A stretch of 64,000 nucleotides of DNA from Acidobacteriota bacterium (GTDB lineage Bacteria > Acidobacteriota > Aminicenantia > S016-38): assembly GCA_015486055.1 (NCBI GenBank), contig WFSJ01000018.1, positions 98,179 through 162,178 of the forward strand. The letters are read 5' to 3'. Below are positions 42,626 through 53,764 of the stretch, in pieces. Under the pieces are notes generated by a model. That model saw nothing but the letters and a program-made list of their open reading frames with translations. It was not told the origin of the DNA and made no database searches. Made by a program: the position numbers and the translations under genes. Numbering within the stretch: the stretch's first letter is position 1; each line of letters begins with the position of its first letter.

Positions 42626-43839
42626 GTAAAAAAACATGCATCATTTGTGGAAGAAGTGAGGGAGAGGTGCCTGCCCTTTTTAGCGGGCCGGGCGGAAGTA
42701 TATGTTCTTACTGTATTGAGGAAATTTACAACCGTTTCTTTATCTCAAGGCCCCGTCAGAAATCCTCCATGCCTAATATAAAGCTCCTCAAACCCAAGGA
42801 AATAAAGGAAGAGCTTGATAAATATGTAATTGGACAGGAGGAAGCCAAAAAGAAGATAGCAGTTGCAGTTTACAACCATTACAAAAGGGTCCTCCACGGT
42901 GGGTCCATAGATGATGTAGAACTACAAAAGACAAATATCCTTTTGATAGGTCCAACAGGAACAGGAAAGACTCTTATTGCAGAAACTCTTGCTAAAATTT
43001 TATCCGTTCCCTTTGCAATAGCAGATGCAACAACATTGACAGAAGCAGGATACGTTGGCGAGGATGTTGAGAATATACTTCTGAGGCTATATGAAGCAGC
43101 AGATGGAGATCTTGAGCTCGCAGAAAAGGGCATAGTTTACATAGATGAGATAGATAAAATAACGAGAAAGTCCGAGAACCCCTCTATAACAAGAGATGTT
43201 TCAGGAGAAGGGGTTCAGCAAGCTCTTCTGAAGATAGTTGAAGGGACTATTGCAAACATTCCCCCTCAAGGCGGAAGGAAACACCCTCATCAAGAATTTA
43301 TAAAGATGGCAACGAAGGATATACTCTTTGTAGCCGGGGGAACATTTGTCGGACTTGAGGAAATAATATCAGATAGAATAGGAAAGAGAAGGGTTGGTTT
43401 TCACAGCGAGCCTTTCCCACAGAAGAAAGAAAAATTTAGAATCCTCAGGGAAGTAAATCCCGATGACTTTATAAAATATGGGATAATACCGGAATTGGTT
43501 GGGAGATTTCCTGCGGTGGGAATACTTCATCAACTTGAGGAAGAGGATTTAATGAGGATACTTATAGAACCTAAGAACTCCCTGACAAAGCAGTACAAGA
43601 AACTATTGGAACTTGATGGAATAGAGCTTGAATTTTCCAGTGCTGCTATTAGAGCCATAGCCTCATTAGCTTACAGAAGGAAACTGGGTGCAAGGGGGTT
43701 AAAGTCAATTATGGAGCAACTTATGGAGGATATAATGTTCAATGCCCCTTCTAAAAAGACACCAGGGAAGATTTTAATCACTAAAGAGGATGTAAAAATG
43801 GGATATTATAAATTTGAAAGGCTCAAAAAGGCGGTATGA
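42622..43839 (+). CDS. clpX: ATP-dependent Clp protease ATP-binding subunit ClpX
   Basis: 405 residues. Zinc-binding domain CIICG...CSYC at the N-terminus, Walker A GPTGTGKT, Walker [10 protein letters not shown], the pore-loop region and sensor [11 protein letters not shown]. Unfolds substrates for ClpP. Overlaps lon by 4 bases. Confidence 0.98.
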   Translation: MSKKTCIICGRSEGEVPALFSGPGGSICSYCIEEIYNRFFISRPRQKSSMPNIKLLKPKEIKEELDKYVIGQEEAKKKIAVAVYNHYKRVLHGGSIDDVELQKTNILLIGPTGTGKTLIAETLAKILSVPFAIADATTLTEAGYVGEDVENILLRLYEAADGDLELAEKGIVYIDEIDKITRKSENPSITRDVSGEGVQQALLKIVEGTIANIPPQGGRKHPHQEFIKMATKDILFVAGGTFVGLEEIISDRIGKRRVGFHSEPFPQKKEKFRILREVNPDDFIKYGIIPELVGRFPAVGILHQLEEEDLMRILIEPKNSLTKQYKKLLELDGIELEFSSAAIRAIASLAYRRKLGARGLKSIMEQLMEDIMFNAPSKKTPGKILITKEDVKMGYYKFERLKKAV

Positions 43840-46124
43840 AGATAGATATTGAATATGTACCTTTAATCCCACTCAGGGAACTTGTTGCTTTCCCTGGAGT
43901 TGCTTTCCCATTCCTTGTCGGGAGGGAAAAATCTCTCAGGGCATTGAAAAAGGCTGCAAATTCTAATGGATATATTCTCCTCTCCACTCAGAGGGATGAG
44001 AACATAGATGACCCCTCCCCGGAGGGAGGGGATATTTTCTCAACAGGGACACTTGCGGAGGTCAAGCAGACCCTTTCAACCCCTGGTGGAAATATGAGGG
44101 TGGTGGTAGAAGGGATAGCGAGGGCAAGGATAGTAGAATTCGCTTTCGCAGAGCCTTATTTCCTTGTTGGAATAAAGAGAATTCAGGAACCCAAAATTGC
44201 TTCAAAGGATGCTTCCTCTCTTTTGATCAAAGTAAAGGAACTGTTTAAAAGTTATTCATCCAGGACACAGGAAGAGAAGGGATTGGTTATTCCGTCTTTC
44301 CAGATAATGGATCCCGGAAGATTTGCGGATTTTGTGTCAGCCTTTTTAAAGATTCCTATTCTTGAGAAACAAAATCTCCTTGAAATAATAAATCCCATAG
44401 AGAGGTTGAATTATCTTATATATATATTGAGCAGGGAGGCAAGAAAGGGAAGAAAAAGAGGGAAAAAATCCGAGTTTCCACCCCCTGAGCAAGGAAACGA
44501 AGTTGAAGAACTTAAATACAAGGTTTCAATTTCCGATATGCCAGAGAGCGTTAAAGAAAAAGCATTTAAAGAGGTGGAAAAATTTGAACATATGCCTCCC
44601 ATGAGTGCCGAGCTTGCCGTAACAAGAAGTTATATTGAATGGCTAATTTCAATGCCATGGAAGAAAAAGTCAAGGGAGAATAGAGATATAAAAAAGGCAT
44701 ATAGAATTCTGGAGGAAGACCATTATGGATTAAATAAGCCAAAAGAAAGGATAGTAGAGTATCTTGCCATAAGGAGCTTGGTAAAAAAGCCCAAGGGTGC
44801 CATACTTTGCCTTGTTGGTCCCCCAGGGGTGGGCAAAAGTTCTATAGCCAAATCAGTTGCAAGGGCGACAGGGAGGAAGTTCCAGAGGGTTTCCCTTGGT
44901 GGTATAAGGGACGAGGCTGAGATAAGGGGGCACAGGAGAACCTATGTTGGTGCATATCCAGGAAGAATAATACAAGGCATAAAAAATGCAGGAGTGAAGA
45001 ATCCTGTTTTTCTTTTAGATGAGATAGATAAACTGAACGCTGATTTCAGGGGCGATCCTGCCGCTGCTTTAATGGAGGTCCTTGATCCTGATCTTAATTC
45101 AGCATTTCTCGACCATTATTTGGATGTTGAGTTTGACCTTTCAGAAGTTATGTTTATAACGACGGCAAACTATATTGAGAGGGTTCCAAGACCACTCCTT
45201 GATAGGATGGAAGTAATAGAACTACCAGGATACACAGAAATGGAGAAGTTTTATATTGGGAAAGACTATCTCATACCAAAGCAGATAAAATCCCATGGAA
45301 TTTCTGACCTCAACATTGTTTTTTCAAGGGAAGCTCTGTTTTACATAATAAGAAATTACACCAGAGAGGCAGGGGTCAGGGAACTTGAAAGGGAGATTGG
45401 AAATATCTGCCGAAAGGTTGCGAGGAAAGTTCTTGAAGAAGGAAAGGGCTATAAGGAAGTCCTGAATATAGAGAAGGTCAAAGAATACCTTGGTCCTGAG
45501 AAATACAACAGGATGTCAGTTGAAGGGAAAAAGGAAGTTGGTTCCGCAACTGGACTTGCTTGGACTGAATATGGAGGAGATATTCTTATAATAGAGACAG
45601 CTTTCAGCAAGGGTAAAGGCGAACTCATACTTACGGGAAGGCTCGGGGAAATAATGAAAGAATCGGCACAGATAGCATTTACCTATGTAAAAACAAAACT
45701 TTCTTCACTTTCAGTGGACCTTTCAAAGTTTTCTTCTTATGACATTCATATTCATGTTCCCCATGGGGCTGTTCCTAAGGAGGGACCTTCAGCAGGAATA
45801 ACCTTGGCTTCGGCAATTCTTTCTCTCCTGACAGGGATTCCTGCGAGGTTAGACATAGCAATGACAGGGGAAGTTACCATTAAAGGGAAAGTGCTTAAAA
45901 TAGGTGGGATAAAGGAAAAACTCCTTTCCGCCTATCAGGCTGGAATAAGGGAGGTGATAATACCTAAGGAGAATGAAGGAGAGCTTGTTGAGATACCTGA
46001 GGAGGTTAGGAAGAAGCTCAAAATCACATCTGTCACCAAGATGGAAGAAGTCATTGATCTTGTGCTTACACAGGATATTAATAAAATAGATTCGCGGACT
46101 ACGATTCCTTTAATAGCTAATTGA
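43836..46124 (+). CDS. lon: ATP-dependent protease Lon
   Basis: 762 residues: N-terminal substrate-binding domain, AAA+ module with GPPGVGKSS and FLLDEIDKL, and protease domain with the catalytic Ser in [10 protein letters not shown] and the Lys in [12 protein letters not shown]. Slightly shorter than E. coli Lon in the N-domain. Overlaps engB by 4 bases. Confidence 0.98.
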   Translation: MKIDIEYVPLIPLRELVAFPGVAFPFLVGREKSLRALKKAANSNGYILLSTQRDENIDDPSPEGGDIFSTGTLAEVKQTLSTPGGNMRVVVEGIARARIVEFAFAEPYFLVGIKRIQEPKIASKDASSLLIKVKELFKSYSSRTQEEKGLVIPSFQIMDPGRFADFVSAFLKIPILEKQNLLEIINPIERLNYLIYILSREARKGRKRGKKSEFPPPEQGNEVEELKYKVSISDMPESVKEKAFKEVEKFEHMPPMSAELAVTRSYIEWLISMPWKKKSRENRDIKKAYRILEEDHYGLNKPKERIVEYLAIRSLVKKPKGAILCLVGPPGVGKSSIAKSVARATGRKFQRVSLGGIRDEAEIRGHRRTYVGAYPGRIIQGIKNAGVKNPVFLLDEIDKLNADFRGDPAAALMEVLDPDLNSAFLDHYLDVEFDLSEVMFITTANYIERVPRPLLDRMEVIELPGYTEMEKFYIGKDYLIPKQIKSHGISDLNIVFSREALFYIIRNYTREAGVRELEREIGNICRKVARKVLEEGKGYKEVLNIEKVKEYLGPEKYNRMSVEGKKEVGSATGLAWTEYGGDILIIETAFSKGKGELILTGRLGEIMKESAQIAFTYVKTKLSSLSVDLSKFSSYDIHIHVPHGAVPKEGPSAGITLASAILSLLTGIPARLDIAMTGEVTIKGKVLKIGGIKEKLLSAYQAGIREVIIPKENEGELVEIPEEVRKKLKITSVTKMEEVIDLVLTQDINKIDSRTTIPLIAN

Positions 46125-46696
46125 GAATAAATTGGAGGAATCCAAAGTTTTTAAAAAGTGCATTTTCAGAGGGAGATTTTATTAAGTCAAAATTTCCAGT
46201 GTTCACGTTTTGTGGAAGATCTAATGTTGGAAAATCTTCATTATTAAACATGCTTATGCTTAACAGGAAAATGGCAAAAATAAGTTCAACACCTGGCAAA
46301 ACTATATCTATTAACTATTTTCTTGTGGATGGAAAAATAATCCTTGCCGATCTTCCTGGCTATGGATATGCTAAAAGGCTGAAGAAGGAGATAGATAGAT
46401 GGAAACTTCTTATGGAGAGCTTTTTCACCGGGCAGGAAGGTATAAAGGAAAATTTTATTCTCATAGATGCTAGAAGGGGACTTGCAGAACTTGACTTGAT
46501 AATGGTAGATTGGTTAAAATCCCTTCATCAGGAGTTTTCCTTCGTTTTTACCAAAACAGATAAGATGAAAATCCAAGAGGCTCTGAAAGGGGCAAGAGAT
46601 GTAAAGGCCGTTTTTGGGAAGGAAGTTATTCTTACCTCGGCAAAGAAGGGAATCGGAAGAAAAGAGTTAACAAATCACATAGAGAAAAAAATATAA
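46121..46696 (+). CDS. engB: Ribosome biogenesis GTPase EngB/YsxC
   Basis: 191 residues. G1 [15 protein letters not shown]2/G3 region [10 protein letters not shown] and [10 protein letters not shown]4 FTKTDKM. Needed for 50S subunit assembly in bacteria studied. Coupled to lon; 10 bases before rho with AAGGAG. Confidence 0.95.
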   Translation: MRINWRNPKFLKSAFSEGDFIKSKFPVFTFCGRSNVGKSSLLNMLMLNRKMAKISSTPGKTISINYFLVDGKIILADLPGYGYAKRLKKEIDRWKLLMESFFTGQEGIKENFILIDARRGLAELDLIMVDWLKSLHQEFSFVFTKTDKMKIQEALKGARDVKAVFGKEVILTSAKKGIGRKELTNHIEKKI

Positions 46697-46706
46697 GGAG
46701 AAAGAA

Positions 46707-47969
46707 ATGCTAACACTTGAAGAATTAAAAGATAAGAAATTTCAGGACCTTATTCAGATAGCGAGGAAACTTGAAGTTTTAAGTCCTACCACAATGAGGA
46801 AGGATGAACTCGTTTTTCATATACTTGCTGCAGAAGCACAAAAGGAAGGCCAAATTTTTGCGGAAGGGGTTTTGGAAGTTCTTTCAGACGGAAAAGGGTT
46901 TCTCCGTTCGCCAAGATATAGTTATACACCCTCTTCTGAGGATGTATATGTTTCCCCCTCTCAGATAAAGAAATTTGACCTCAGGACAGGGGATACAATT
47001 TCCGGGATAGTCCGAGAACCCAAGGGAAATGAGAAGTTCTTTTCTCTTGTTAGAGTAGATGCTGTGAATTCTTTGCCGCCACATAAGGCCGTTAAAATCA
47101 GAAGAGGGAAAAGTTTTGAGAGATTGACCCCACTTTTCCCTGAGGAAAAAATAGTTCTTGAAACAGGAGCTGACAATCTATCTGCAAGAGTGATGGACCT
47201 TTTTACACCCATAGGGAAAGGTCAAAGGGCTCTTATCGTCGCTGCTCCCAGGACCGGCAAGACAACCATCCTCAAGACAATAGCTCATTCAGTTGAGATA
47301 AATCATCCTGAAATATACCTTATAGTGCTCCTAATAGATGAAAGACCAGAGGAGGTAACAGATTTTGAAAGATCTGTTAGCGCAGAGGTTGTTCACTCAA
47401 CATTTGATCAACCACCTAAGAGACATGCTCAGGTGACCGAGATAGTCTTGGAAAAGGCAAAGAGACTCGTGGAAATGGGAAAAGATGTGGTAATACTGCT
47501 TGATTCAATTACGAGGATGACCAGAGCTTACAACGTTCTTCTTCCAGCGACTGGCAAAGTCCTATCCGGTGGACTTGAATCAAATGCTCTTCACAAGCCC
47601 AAGAAATTCTTTGGTGCCGCAAGGAATATAGAAGGAGGAGGCTCTCTGACCATCATCGGTACTGCACTTATTGAGACGGGCAGCAGGATGGATGATGTAA
47701 TATTTGAGGAGTTCAAGGGAACAGGGAACTGTGAGATAAATCTGACGAGGGCCCTCTCAGATAAAAGAATATTTCCCGCAATTGACCTTAAGAAATCGGG
47801 CACAAGGAAAGAGGAACTTTTGGTGCCAAAACATTGGCTTCAGAGAATCTGGCTGCTCAGGAAAGTCCTTTCGCAGATGGACGAGGCAGAAGCCATGGAG
47901 CTTCTTCTTGACCGTCTGTCAAAGACAAAGAGCAATGAAGAATTTATCTCAAACCTTGATCAGCTTTAA
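46707..47969 (+). CDS. rho: Transcription termination factor Rho
   Basis: 420 residues. N-terminal helical domain, the RNA-binding cold-shock-like domain ([15 protein letters not shown]), Walker A APRTGKTT, Walker [17 protein letters not shown] and Q-loop/R-loop residues near [12 protein letters not shown]. The near absence of intrinsic terminators at convergent gene ends in this window fits heavy use of Rho. Its stop overlaps the convergent DUF4412-like gene by 4 bases. Confidence 0.98.
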   Translation: MLTLEELKDKKFQDLIQIARKLEVLSPTTMRKDELVFHILAAEAQKEGQIFAEGVLEVLSDGKGFLRSPRYSYTPSSEDVYVSPSQIKKFDLRTGDTISGIVREPKGNEKFFSLVRVDAVNSLPPHKAVKIRRGKSFERLTPLFPEEKIVLETGADNLSARVMDLFTPIGKGQRALIVAAPRTGKTTILKTIAHSVEINHPEIYLIVLLIDERPEEVTDFERSVSAEVVHSTFDQPPKRHAQVTEIVLEKAKRLVEMGKDVVILLDSITRMTRAYNVLLPATGKVLSGGLESNALHKPKKFFGAARNIEGGGSLTIIGTALIETGSRMDDVIFEEFKGTGNCEINLTRALSDKRIFPAIDLKKSGTRKEELLVPKHWLQRIWLLRKVLSQMDEAEAMELLLDRLSKTKSNEEFISNLDQL

Positions 47970-48661
47970 TGCTGGGGCATATTCATTGAGGGCGGGGCTT
48001 TCTTTGTGTAACCCTCAGGTACTTTAAATATAGAGCTTGGTATAGAAACCTTTTTATAGGAAGAAAGGGTGGATTCTGTCACGGATGACCGACCCATAAT
48101 AGTGCTCGTTGTTTTGGAATAAACAGGAAAACCAATTTTTGATAAAGTTTCGCTCTGAGCTTCCATTTTCTCGTATAGATCTTTCGGAAAAAGAACCTCC
48201 ACAAATTTCAAATAAATCGAAAAATCAATGTTTATATCCTTCGAAAGGCATTCTTCAGTCTTCTGAAAGTTTCCCATGGTTACATAAATAACTCTGCATG
48301 TATATTTTCCTATCTTTTTTGTCTGGTCTGTTATTTGAATGTTAGGGGTGATGTCCATATTCATTTTCTTCATCATCTGGAACACCATATTCGTCATTGC
48401 GCTGAGCTGCTGAAAACTCATCTCAAAGTAGGTTTTTTTTACCATGTCTGCCATAACGGACTTTTGATTCTGAAAATCCACTATTATTATTGCTCTGTCA
48501 GTATCAACCCTTGTAAAGTTTCCCTGGATCCACATCTTCTGAACAAACGCTTTTGAATTTTCCCCTTGGTTAGTTACAACATTCTGCTCAAGGTAATAGC
48601 CAGCAAATACGAAATTAAGGAAAAATATCAAGGCTATAAACCCGAAAAAGATTTTTTTCAT
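47966..48661 (-). CDS. Exported DUF4412-like protein
   Basis: 231 residues with a signal peptide ([20 protein letters not shown]). The body ([20 protein letters not shown], then [15 protein letters not shown] and [12 protein letters not shown]) fits the DUF4412-type envelope proteins that look like outer-membrane lipoprotein carrier relatives. Two Cys flank the middle and may form a disulfide. Divergent from the transglutaminase pair. Confidence 0.7.
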   Translation of the reverse strand: MKKIFFGFIALIFFLNFVFAGYYLEQNVVTNQGENSKAFVQKMWIQGNFTRVDTDRAIIIVDFQNQKSVMADMVKKTYFEMSFQQLSAMTNMVFQMMKKMNMDITPNIQITDQTKKIGKYTCRVIYVTMGNFQKTEECLSKDINIDFSIYLKFVEVLFPKDLYEKMEAQSETLSKIGFPVYSKTTSTIMGRSSVTESTLSSYKKVSIPSSIFKVPEGYTKKAPPSMNMPQH

Positions 48662-48686
48662 CTTGTCCTCCTGTATATTTTTTTAG

Positions 48687-48693
48687 TAGTATA
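48687..48693. promoter_or_regulatory. Overlapping divergent -10 elements
   Basis: Plus-strand TAGTAT (48687-48692) overlaps minus-strand TATACT (48693-48688). They would serve the transglutaminase gene and the DUF4412-like gene, both with Shine-Dalgarno leaders. -35 boxes are weak. Confidence 0.35.
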
Positions 48694-48728
48694 CCAGAGT
48701 TAAAGAAAAGAATAAAAAGGGGGTTCTC

Positions 48729-50579
48729 TTGAAAAAATTAACTATCTATTTTCTCTTGTTAACTGCCCTTTTTGCCACCACTAATTATCGTATTAAAAAT
48801 CTGAATGAACACATCAGATTCCTATCAGATGGAAGCTTTACAGCAGATGAAACAAGAGAGGTAAATGTCCTCACACAAAAGGGGGCAAAGGAACTTGCAA
48901 ACAGAAAAATTCCCTACTACAGAAGATACGGGAAAGTAGAAGTGATAAAGGCAGAGATAAGGAAAAAGGATGGGAAAGTCAGGGAAATAACAGGGGATTA
49001 CATAAAGGATCAAACTCCTGCTATATTGCAGCAGATGAACATATACGAGGAAAACTTCAGGGAACTTATGATAACCTTTCCATCCCTATCTCCAGGAGAT
49101 ACTGTTTTTACCCATATCAGGTTCAGTTATAAACCACTTATAAAGGGCCATTACAATAATGAGTTTCTTCTTCAGGATTTTGAGCCAATAGACAAAATCA
49201 AAATAGAGATAGAAGGACCGCAGGACAAGAAATTGAATTACATCGTCAGGAATGGAAGACTTTCATTTAGCACGAGGAACAGGGGGAAGAATAAAATTTA
49301 TGTATGGGAGGGGAAAAATATCCCTGCCCTTGAGGAGGAACAAGGCGCATCTTCTCCAATGGATTACGGTCTTAAGCTCATCGTCTCAACCTTCAGGGAT
49401 TGGAAGGAGCTTTCGGCATACGGGGCAAAGTTAAACAGGGGAAAAATAAACTCAACCCCTGAAATGGAAAAAAAGGTAAAGGAACTTATAAAAGGCGCAA
49501 AGACCAAGAAAGAGAAGATTTTGAGGATTTTCAGATTTGTTGAGAGAAAAATCAGGTATATGGGCTCATCAATGGATGTAGGTGCCTTTGTTGAGTCTCA
49601 TAAGGCTTCCTATACCTTTAAGAAAAAATTTGGCGTCTGCAGGGACAAGTCCATACTCATGATAGCCATGCTGAGGCTTGCAGGAATAAACGCTGATGAT
49701 GTTGTGGTGAATGTCTCAAGGAAAACTGAGCCTGCCATACCTTCACTTTATTTTGAACACGCTATAGTTGCTGTAAAGTTCGGGCGAAAATACATTTACA
49801 TGGACCCAACTCTTGAACTTAGCTCTTCCTTTGGAGATCCCTACCTTGGAGATAGAAAAGTCCTTCATCTTGTAAGAGGGGGGAAGGAGCTTACTACTAT
49901 TCCCCACTCGGACCCTAAAAGGAGTCTTTTGGCGATAAATGCAGCTTCTACAATATCAGCAAGTGGGGAACTCACTTCCAGCATAAAGATAGAGGGTAAA
50001 GGTTTCAATGATCTAATCCTGAGGTCAATAGCTTCAAGATCTCCGGGAGTTGCTCTTCTCCTTTTCTACCAGAAGCTGGCGTCTTCTTTAGCTCCGGGGG
50101 CAAAGATAGAGCAGCCTCTTGCGGGAAATCCTTTCGACCTCAGCAAAAAATACTCTGTCAGTTTCAAGGTTAAGGCTGATAATTACACAACAAAGGCTGG
50201 AAAATTTCTCCTGTTTAAGATACCAATGTCAAAGGATTCCTTTGACATTTATTACACATACCTTCTGAAAAATCTTATATCCCTTGAGAAGAGGAAGTAT
50301 CCCCTTTCCCTTTTCTCCACAGCAAGCTCCCGGGTAATAGAGGAGATAAATATCCCTGAGGGCTATCAGGTATTCAGTCTTCCTAAGAATAAGGAAATCA
50401 AGGAAGGACCTTTCTATTTTAAGGGGGAGGTTGAGGAAAAGGCTGGGAAAATAGTTTTCAAAAGGAATCTTTTAATCGATACTTCCTATGTTGAGCCCAA
50501 CCAGTATTCTGAGCTTAAGAGAGTTCTTGCTGAGATGGAAAGCTTTAAAAAGCAAATGGTTATACTGGAGGAAAAATGA
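48729..50579 (+). CDS. Exported DUF3857/transglutaminase-like protein, catalytic triad intact
   Basis: 616 residues, signal peptide at the N-terminus (KKLTIYFLLLTALFA). DUF3857-type beta domain first, then a transglutaminase-like core with Cys304 (FGVCRDKS), His344 (FEHAIV) and Asp359 (YMDPT), then a beta-rich C-terminal part of DUF3858 type. TTG start with AAGGGGG upstream. Likely a periplasmic or surface protein; substrate unknown. Overlaps the next gene by 4 bases, a paralogue that lacks the triad. Confidence 0.88.
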   Translation: MKKLTIYFLLLTALFATTNYRIKNLNEHIRFLSDGSFTADETREVNVLTQKGAKELANRKIPYYRRYGKVEVIKAEIRKKDGKVREITGDYIKDQTPAILQQMNIYEENFRELMITFPSLSPGDTVFTHIRFSYKPLIKGHYNNEFLLQDFEPIDKIKIEIEGPQDKKLNYIVRNGRLSFSTRNRGKNKIYVWEGKNIPALEEEQGASSPMDYGLKLIVSTFRDWKELSAYGAKLNRGKINSTPEMEKKVKELIKGAKTKKEKILRIFRFVERKIRYMGSSMDVGAFVESHKASYTFKKKFGVCRDKSILMIAMLRLAGINADDVVVNVSRKTEPAIPSLYFEHAIVAVKFGRKYIYMDPTLELSSSFGDPYLGDRKVLHLVRGGKELTTIPHSDPKRSLLAINAASTISASGELTSSIKIEGKGFNDLILRSIASRSPGVALLLFYQKLASSLAPGAKIEQPLAGNPFDLSKKYSVSFKVKADNYTTKAGKFLLFKIPMSKDSFDIYYTYLLKNLISLEKRKYPLSLFSTASSRVIEEINIPEGYQVFSLPKNKEIKEGPFYFKGEVEEKAGKIVFKRNLLIDTSYVEPNQYSELKRVLAEMESFKKQMVILEEK

Positions 50580-52402
50580 GAAAAACAATTTTATTTTTGA
50601 TTTTTTTAACTCTGAGCGCTGGAAATATAGATAACCTTTTCAAAACTTCAAAAGTTAACTATCCAGATGCTTCTGCTGTATTCCTTCTCCAGAGAAAGAA
50701 CTTTTCTTGGGAAGGGGAGCTTAAGGAAAGTGATTCGCTTCTCATTAAGATATTGAACAAGACAGGGAGGGACAGGTATTCAGACTTAAGAGTAAGGAAA
50801 GGAAAAGGGGAGAAAGTTGAAGTTTTGAATGCTTTCACTCTGAAGGAAAATCTCAAGAGGATTCCTGTAGGGAAGGACTCCATAAACAAAGTTACTCCAC
50901 CCTTTCTTTCCGGCGTTCCCTTTTACGGGGAAGGAATCCAGGACATGGTTTACTCTTTCCCGGATGTTGAGCCGGGAGATGGACTTTATCTTGAGTTTAA
51001 AAGAAAAGGGGGCGAAAGTTTCTCTTCTGTTCAATATCCTATGGAAAGGGACCCAAAAGAAAGGGTTGAGATAGAAATAACTCCTCCTCAGGGTAGCTCC
51101 CTGAAATATAAAGTTAGGGGCTTGAAACTTTGTAAGAGAGAGGGTTCCTTTATATGGTCGGGAAAAGTTAATATGGTCTATCCTGAAGAGTTTAGACCTC
51201 CAATTAAGCTTCTTTCTCCCTTTCTTATATTTTCAACCTCAAAGGATTGGTCAAAGGAAACTTCCCATCTCAGAAATTCCTTTTATTCTCTCTTAAAAAA
51301 AGGGGGGTTTGAGTATAAGAGTGGAAAGGACCTTGGGCAGCTCTACAAATTTCTAACTGTAGAGATAAAGACGGTGGACCTTCCTCTCTGGTATGGTGGC
51401 TTTGATTTTACCCCTCTCGGGAAAATAAAGGAGAATGGGTTTGCAGACCAGAGGGACAAAGCTCTTCTTTCAGTCTTCCTGCTTCGCAAACTGGGATATA
51501 AGGCCTATCCTGTCCTTGCAAACTCAGAAGTTAATCCTGCCAAGGAAGTTTCGACCATAAAGCAATTTAATAGGTTCCTTGTTATGTTTTTTAAGGAAAA
51601 AAATTGGGTATTTTTTGACCCGGCAGACGAATATTCAATCCTTGGAAACATAAGTTTTTCAGGGAAGGAAGGGCTTGTTCTCAAGGAAAAGGGAGTTGAA
51701 TGGGTAACCATAAAAAGAAAAGGGGAAAATTCCTCTGAGTTTTCCGCTTCTTTGAACCTTGATAAGGCTGGGAATTTTTCAGGAGAATTAAAGACTCAGG
51801 GAAGGGGAATTTTTGACATAGGGATCAAGAAGACCCTGAGATATATGAAGGACAATGAGAAGGATAAATTCTTCTCTGTCATGGCGGATAAATTCCTTCC
51901 CGGAACAAAGAGTTTAAAATGGGAAATAGCAAATATAAAGAGTCCATTTAAGAGTTCTTTTATTTCCCAAAGAATTTCGGGGAAGGAGCTTGGTATAATA
52001 GAGAGAGGAAAAGAAGGCGAGGAAGTAATGATTTTGAACCTTCCTGAAAATCCTTACTACTTTACAAAGTTTCCTTACAGGACTTCTCTTCCCAAAAGGA
52101 GATATCCGCTCTATATCGGTGAGCCTCAGTCCTTCGAATCCAAAATAAAGGTGAAAATATCTGGGGGATGGGAGCCAAGTTACCTTCCTGAATCGCGGGA
52201 AAGATCAGGTAATGGATGGAAGTTCTCGGTTCATTCAAGTTTCAGGAATGGTTTTATAGAGGTAGTTTACAGGGCAAAATTGACCTCTAAGCTTGTAAAC
52301 CTTGTGGATTACAATAGGTTTATGAATGACCAGCAAATTCTCTTCGTTCCTTCGTCAAAGCTGGTAATTCTAAAAAAGAAGAGTTCCTTGACAAAGGAAT
52401 GA
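50576..52402 (+). CDS. Exported DUF3857/transglutaminase-like protein, catalytic residues lost
   Basis: 608 residues with a signal peptide (RKTILFLIFLTLSAG) and the same domain order as the upstream protein. Aligning by the RDK and DP motifs, the catalytic Cys is Gln292 (ADQRDKA), the His is Arg333 (FNRFLV) and only Asp348 (FFDPA) remains. Spacings are nearly the same (41 and 15 residues against 40 and 15), so this is a pseudoenzyme rather than a misalignment. It may be a structural partner of its neighbour. Confidence 0.85.
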   Translation: MRKTILFLIFLTLSAGNIDNLFKTSKVNYPDASAVFLLQRKNFSWEGELKESDSLLIKILNKTGRDRYSDLRVRKGKGEKVEVLNAFTLKENLKRIPVGKDSINKVTPPFLSGVPFYGEGIQDMVYSFPDVEPGDGLYLEFKRKGGESFSSVQYPMERDPKERVEIEITPPQGSSLKYKVRGLKLCKREGSFIWSGKVNMVYPEEFRPPIKLLSPFLIFSTSKDWSKETSHLRNSFYSLLKKGGFEYKSGKDLGQLYKFLTVEIKTVDLPLWYGGFDFTPLGKIKENGFADQRDKALLSVFLLRKLGYKAYPVLANSEVNPAKEVSTIKQFNRFLVMFFKEKNWVFFDPADEYSILGNISFSGKEGLVLKEKGVEWVTIKRKGENSSEFSASLNLDKAGNFSGELKTQGRGIFDIGIKKTLRYMKDNEKDKFFSVMADKFLPGTKSLKWEIANIKSPFKSSFISQRISGKELGIIERGKEGEEVMILNLPENPYYFTKFPYRTSLPKRRYPLYIGEPQSFESKIKVKISGGWEPSYLPESRERSGNGWKFSVHSSFRNGFIEVVYRAKLTSKLVNLVDYNRFMNDQQILFVPSSKLVILKKKSSLTKE

Positions 52403-52453
52403 GAACTAATTTAGGATGTGAAAGTGGAAAATCAAGTTTAAAAGAGGAGTCCA

Positions 52454-53764
52454 ATGATAAAACTCAGGATGAAAAGAGGGATTCATCCAAAGGAGAGGAA
52501 AATTTCTTCGTCGAAGGAAATTCAGGAATTCCCTCTCCCCAAGCGGGTTATTATTCCCTTTAGCCAGCACACAGGGAAGCCTGCAATTCCTATTGTGAAA
52601 AAGAGGCAGGAAGTAAAAACAGGGGAGAAAATAGGGGAAGCGTCGGGATTTATTTCTTCTCCTGTGCATTCCAGCGTTACAGGCAAGGTTAAAGCTCTTG
52701 AAACCGTCCTCCTTCCAAACGGTTCTTCCTCTCTTGCAGCCTTAATTGATGTGACAGGTGAGGATGTTTTAGCTGAGCCTACATGGCCGGTGAAGGACAT
52801 TTCCAGCTTAACCCCTGGGGAAGTAAGGAAGATTACAAGAGAGGCAGGAATAGTTGGGCTTGGGGGTGCAGTGTTTCCAACATCTGTTAAAATTTCTCCC
52901 CCAGAGGAATATCCTATAGATTCTATAATAGTGAACGGCTCAGAATGTGAACCTTTTCTTACTTCTGACCATAGGCTTATGGTTGAACATGCTGAGGAGA
53001 TATTTAAAGCAGCTCAACTCCTTAAAGAAGTTATTAAAGCTTCCCACGGTTACATAGCCATAGAGGACAATAAACCAGACGCAATAGAAGCTTTTGAAAA
53101 GCTTGTAAGCGGTTTGGAGGCGTGGGATGTTGTTTCCCTGAGGACACATTATCCACAAGGTGCAGAAAAAAGTCTTATCAAAGTCATTCTCAATCGCGAG
53201 GTTCCAATGGGCGGCCTTCCCTTTCATGTCGGCGCCCTCGTCCAGAATGTGGGGACACTTTATGCTATATATGAAGCTGCTGTTAAGGGTGTGCCTCTTA
53301 CCAAGAGGGTTGTTACGGTTACAGGGGATGGGGTCCCAAATCCATCCAATTATATGGTGCGAGTGGGAACTAACGCGAGAGAAGTTCTTGAAGCAGCGGG
53401 TGCCGAGTTAGATAATCTTGAAAAGATTATATTTGGTGGTCCCATGATGGGGCTTTCGGTAAAGACCCCTGATATTCCTGTTTTAAAGTCAACATCGGGC
53501 CTTTTGGCTATAAAAAGAGCATACAGAGGGAAGGTGTATCCCTGCCTATACTGCGGGAGATGTGTTGTCGTCTGTCCACTCCAGATAACTCCCACGAGGC
53601 TTGTGAAATATATTCAGGCAGGAATGTGGGATCAGGCGAAAAAATTCGGCCTTTTTAACTGTATGGAATGCGGGTGCTGTAGCTATGTGTGTCCTTCAAA
53701 TATTCCTCTGGTCCACTGGATAAAATACGGAAAATACATGGTTCGCCGAATGGAGACTAAATGA
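52454..53764 (+). CDS. rnfC: Rnf electron transport complex subunit C
   Basis: 436 residues. Peripheral subunit that takes electrons from or gives them to NAD(H). The N-terminal KRGIHPKERK and flavin/NAD-binding SLBB region are followed by two ferredoxin-type motifs, CLYCGRCVVVCP and CMECGCCSYVCP. First gene of rnfCDGEAB with GAGGAG upstream. Confidence 0.96.
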   Translation: MIKLRMKRGIHPKERKISSSKEIQEFPLPKRVIIPFSQHTGKPAIPIVKKRQEVKTGEKIGEASGFISSPVHSSVTGKVKALETVLLPNGSSSLAALIDVTGEDVLAEPTWPVKDISSLTPGEVRKITREAGIVGLGGAVFPTSVKISPPEEYPIDSIIVNGSECEPFLTSDHRLMVEHAEEIFKAAQLLKEVIKASHGYIAIEDNKPDAIEAFEKLVSGLEAWDVVSLRTHYPQGAEKSLIKVILNREVPMGGLPFHVGALVQNVGTLYAIYEAAVKGVPLTKRVVTVTGDGVPNPSNYMVRVGTNAREVLEAAGAELDNLEKIIFGGPMMGLSVKTPDIPVLKSTSGLLAIKRAYRGKVYPCLYCGRCVVVCPLQITPTRLVKYIQAGMWDQAKKFGLFNCMECGCCSYVCPSNIPLVHWIKYGKYMVRRMETK

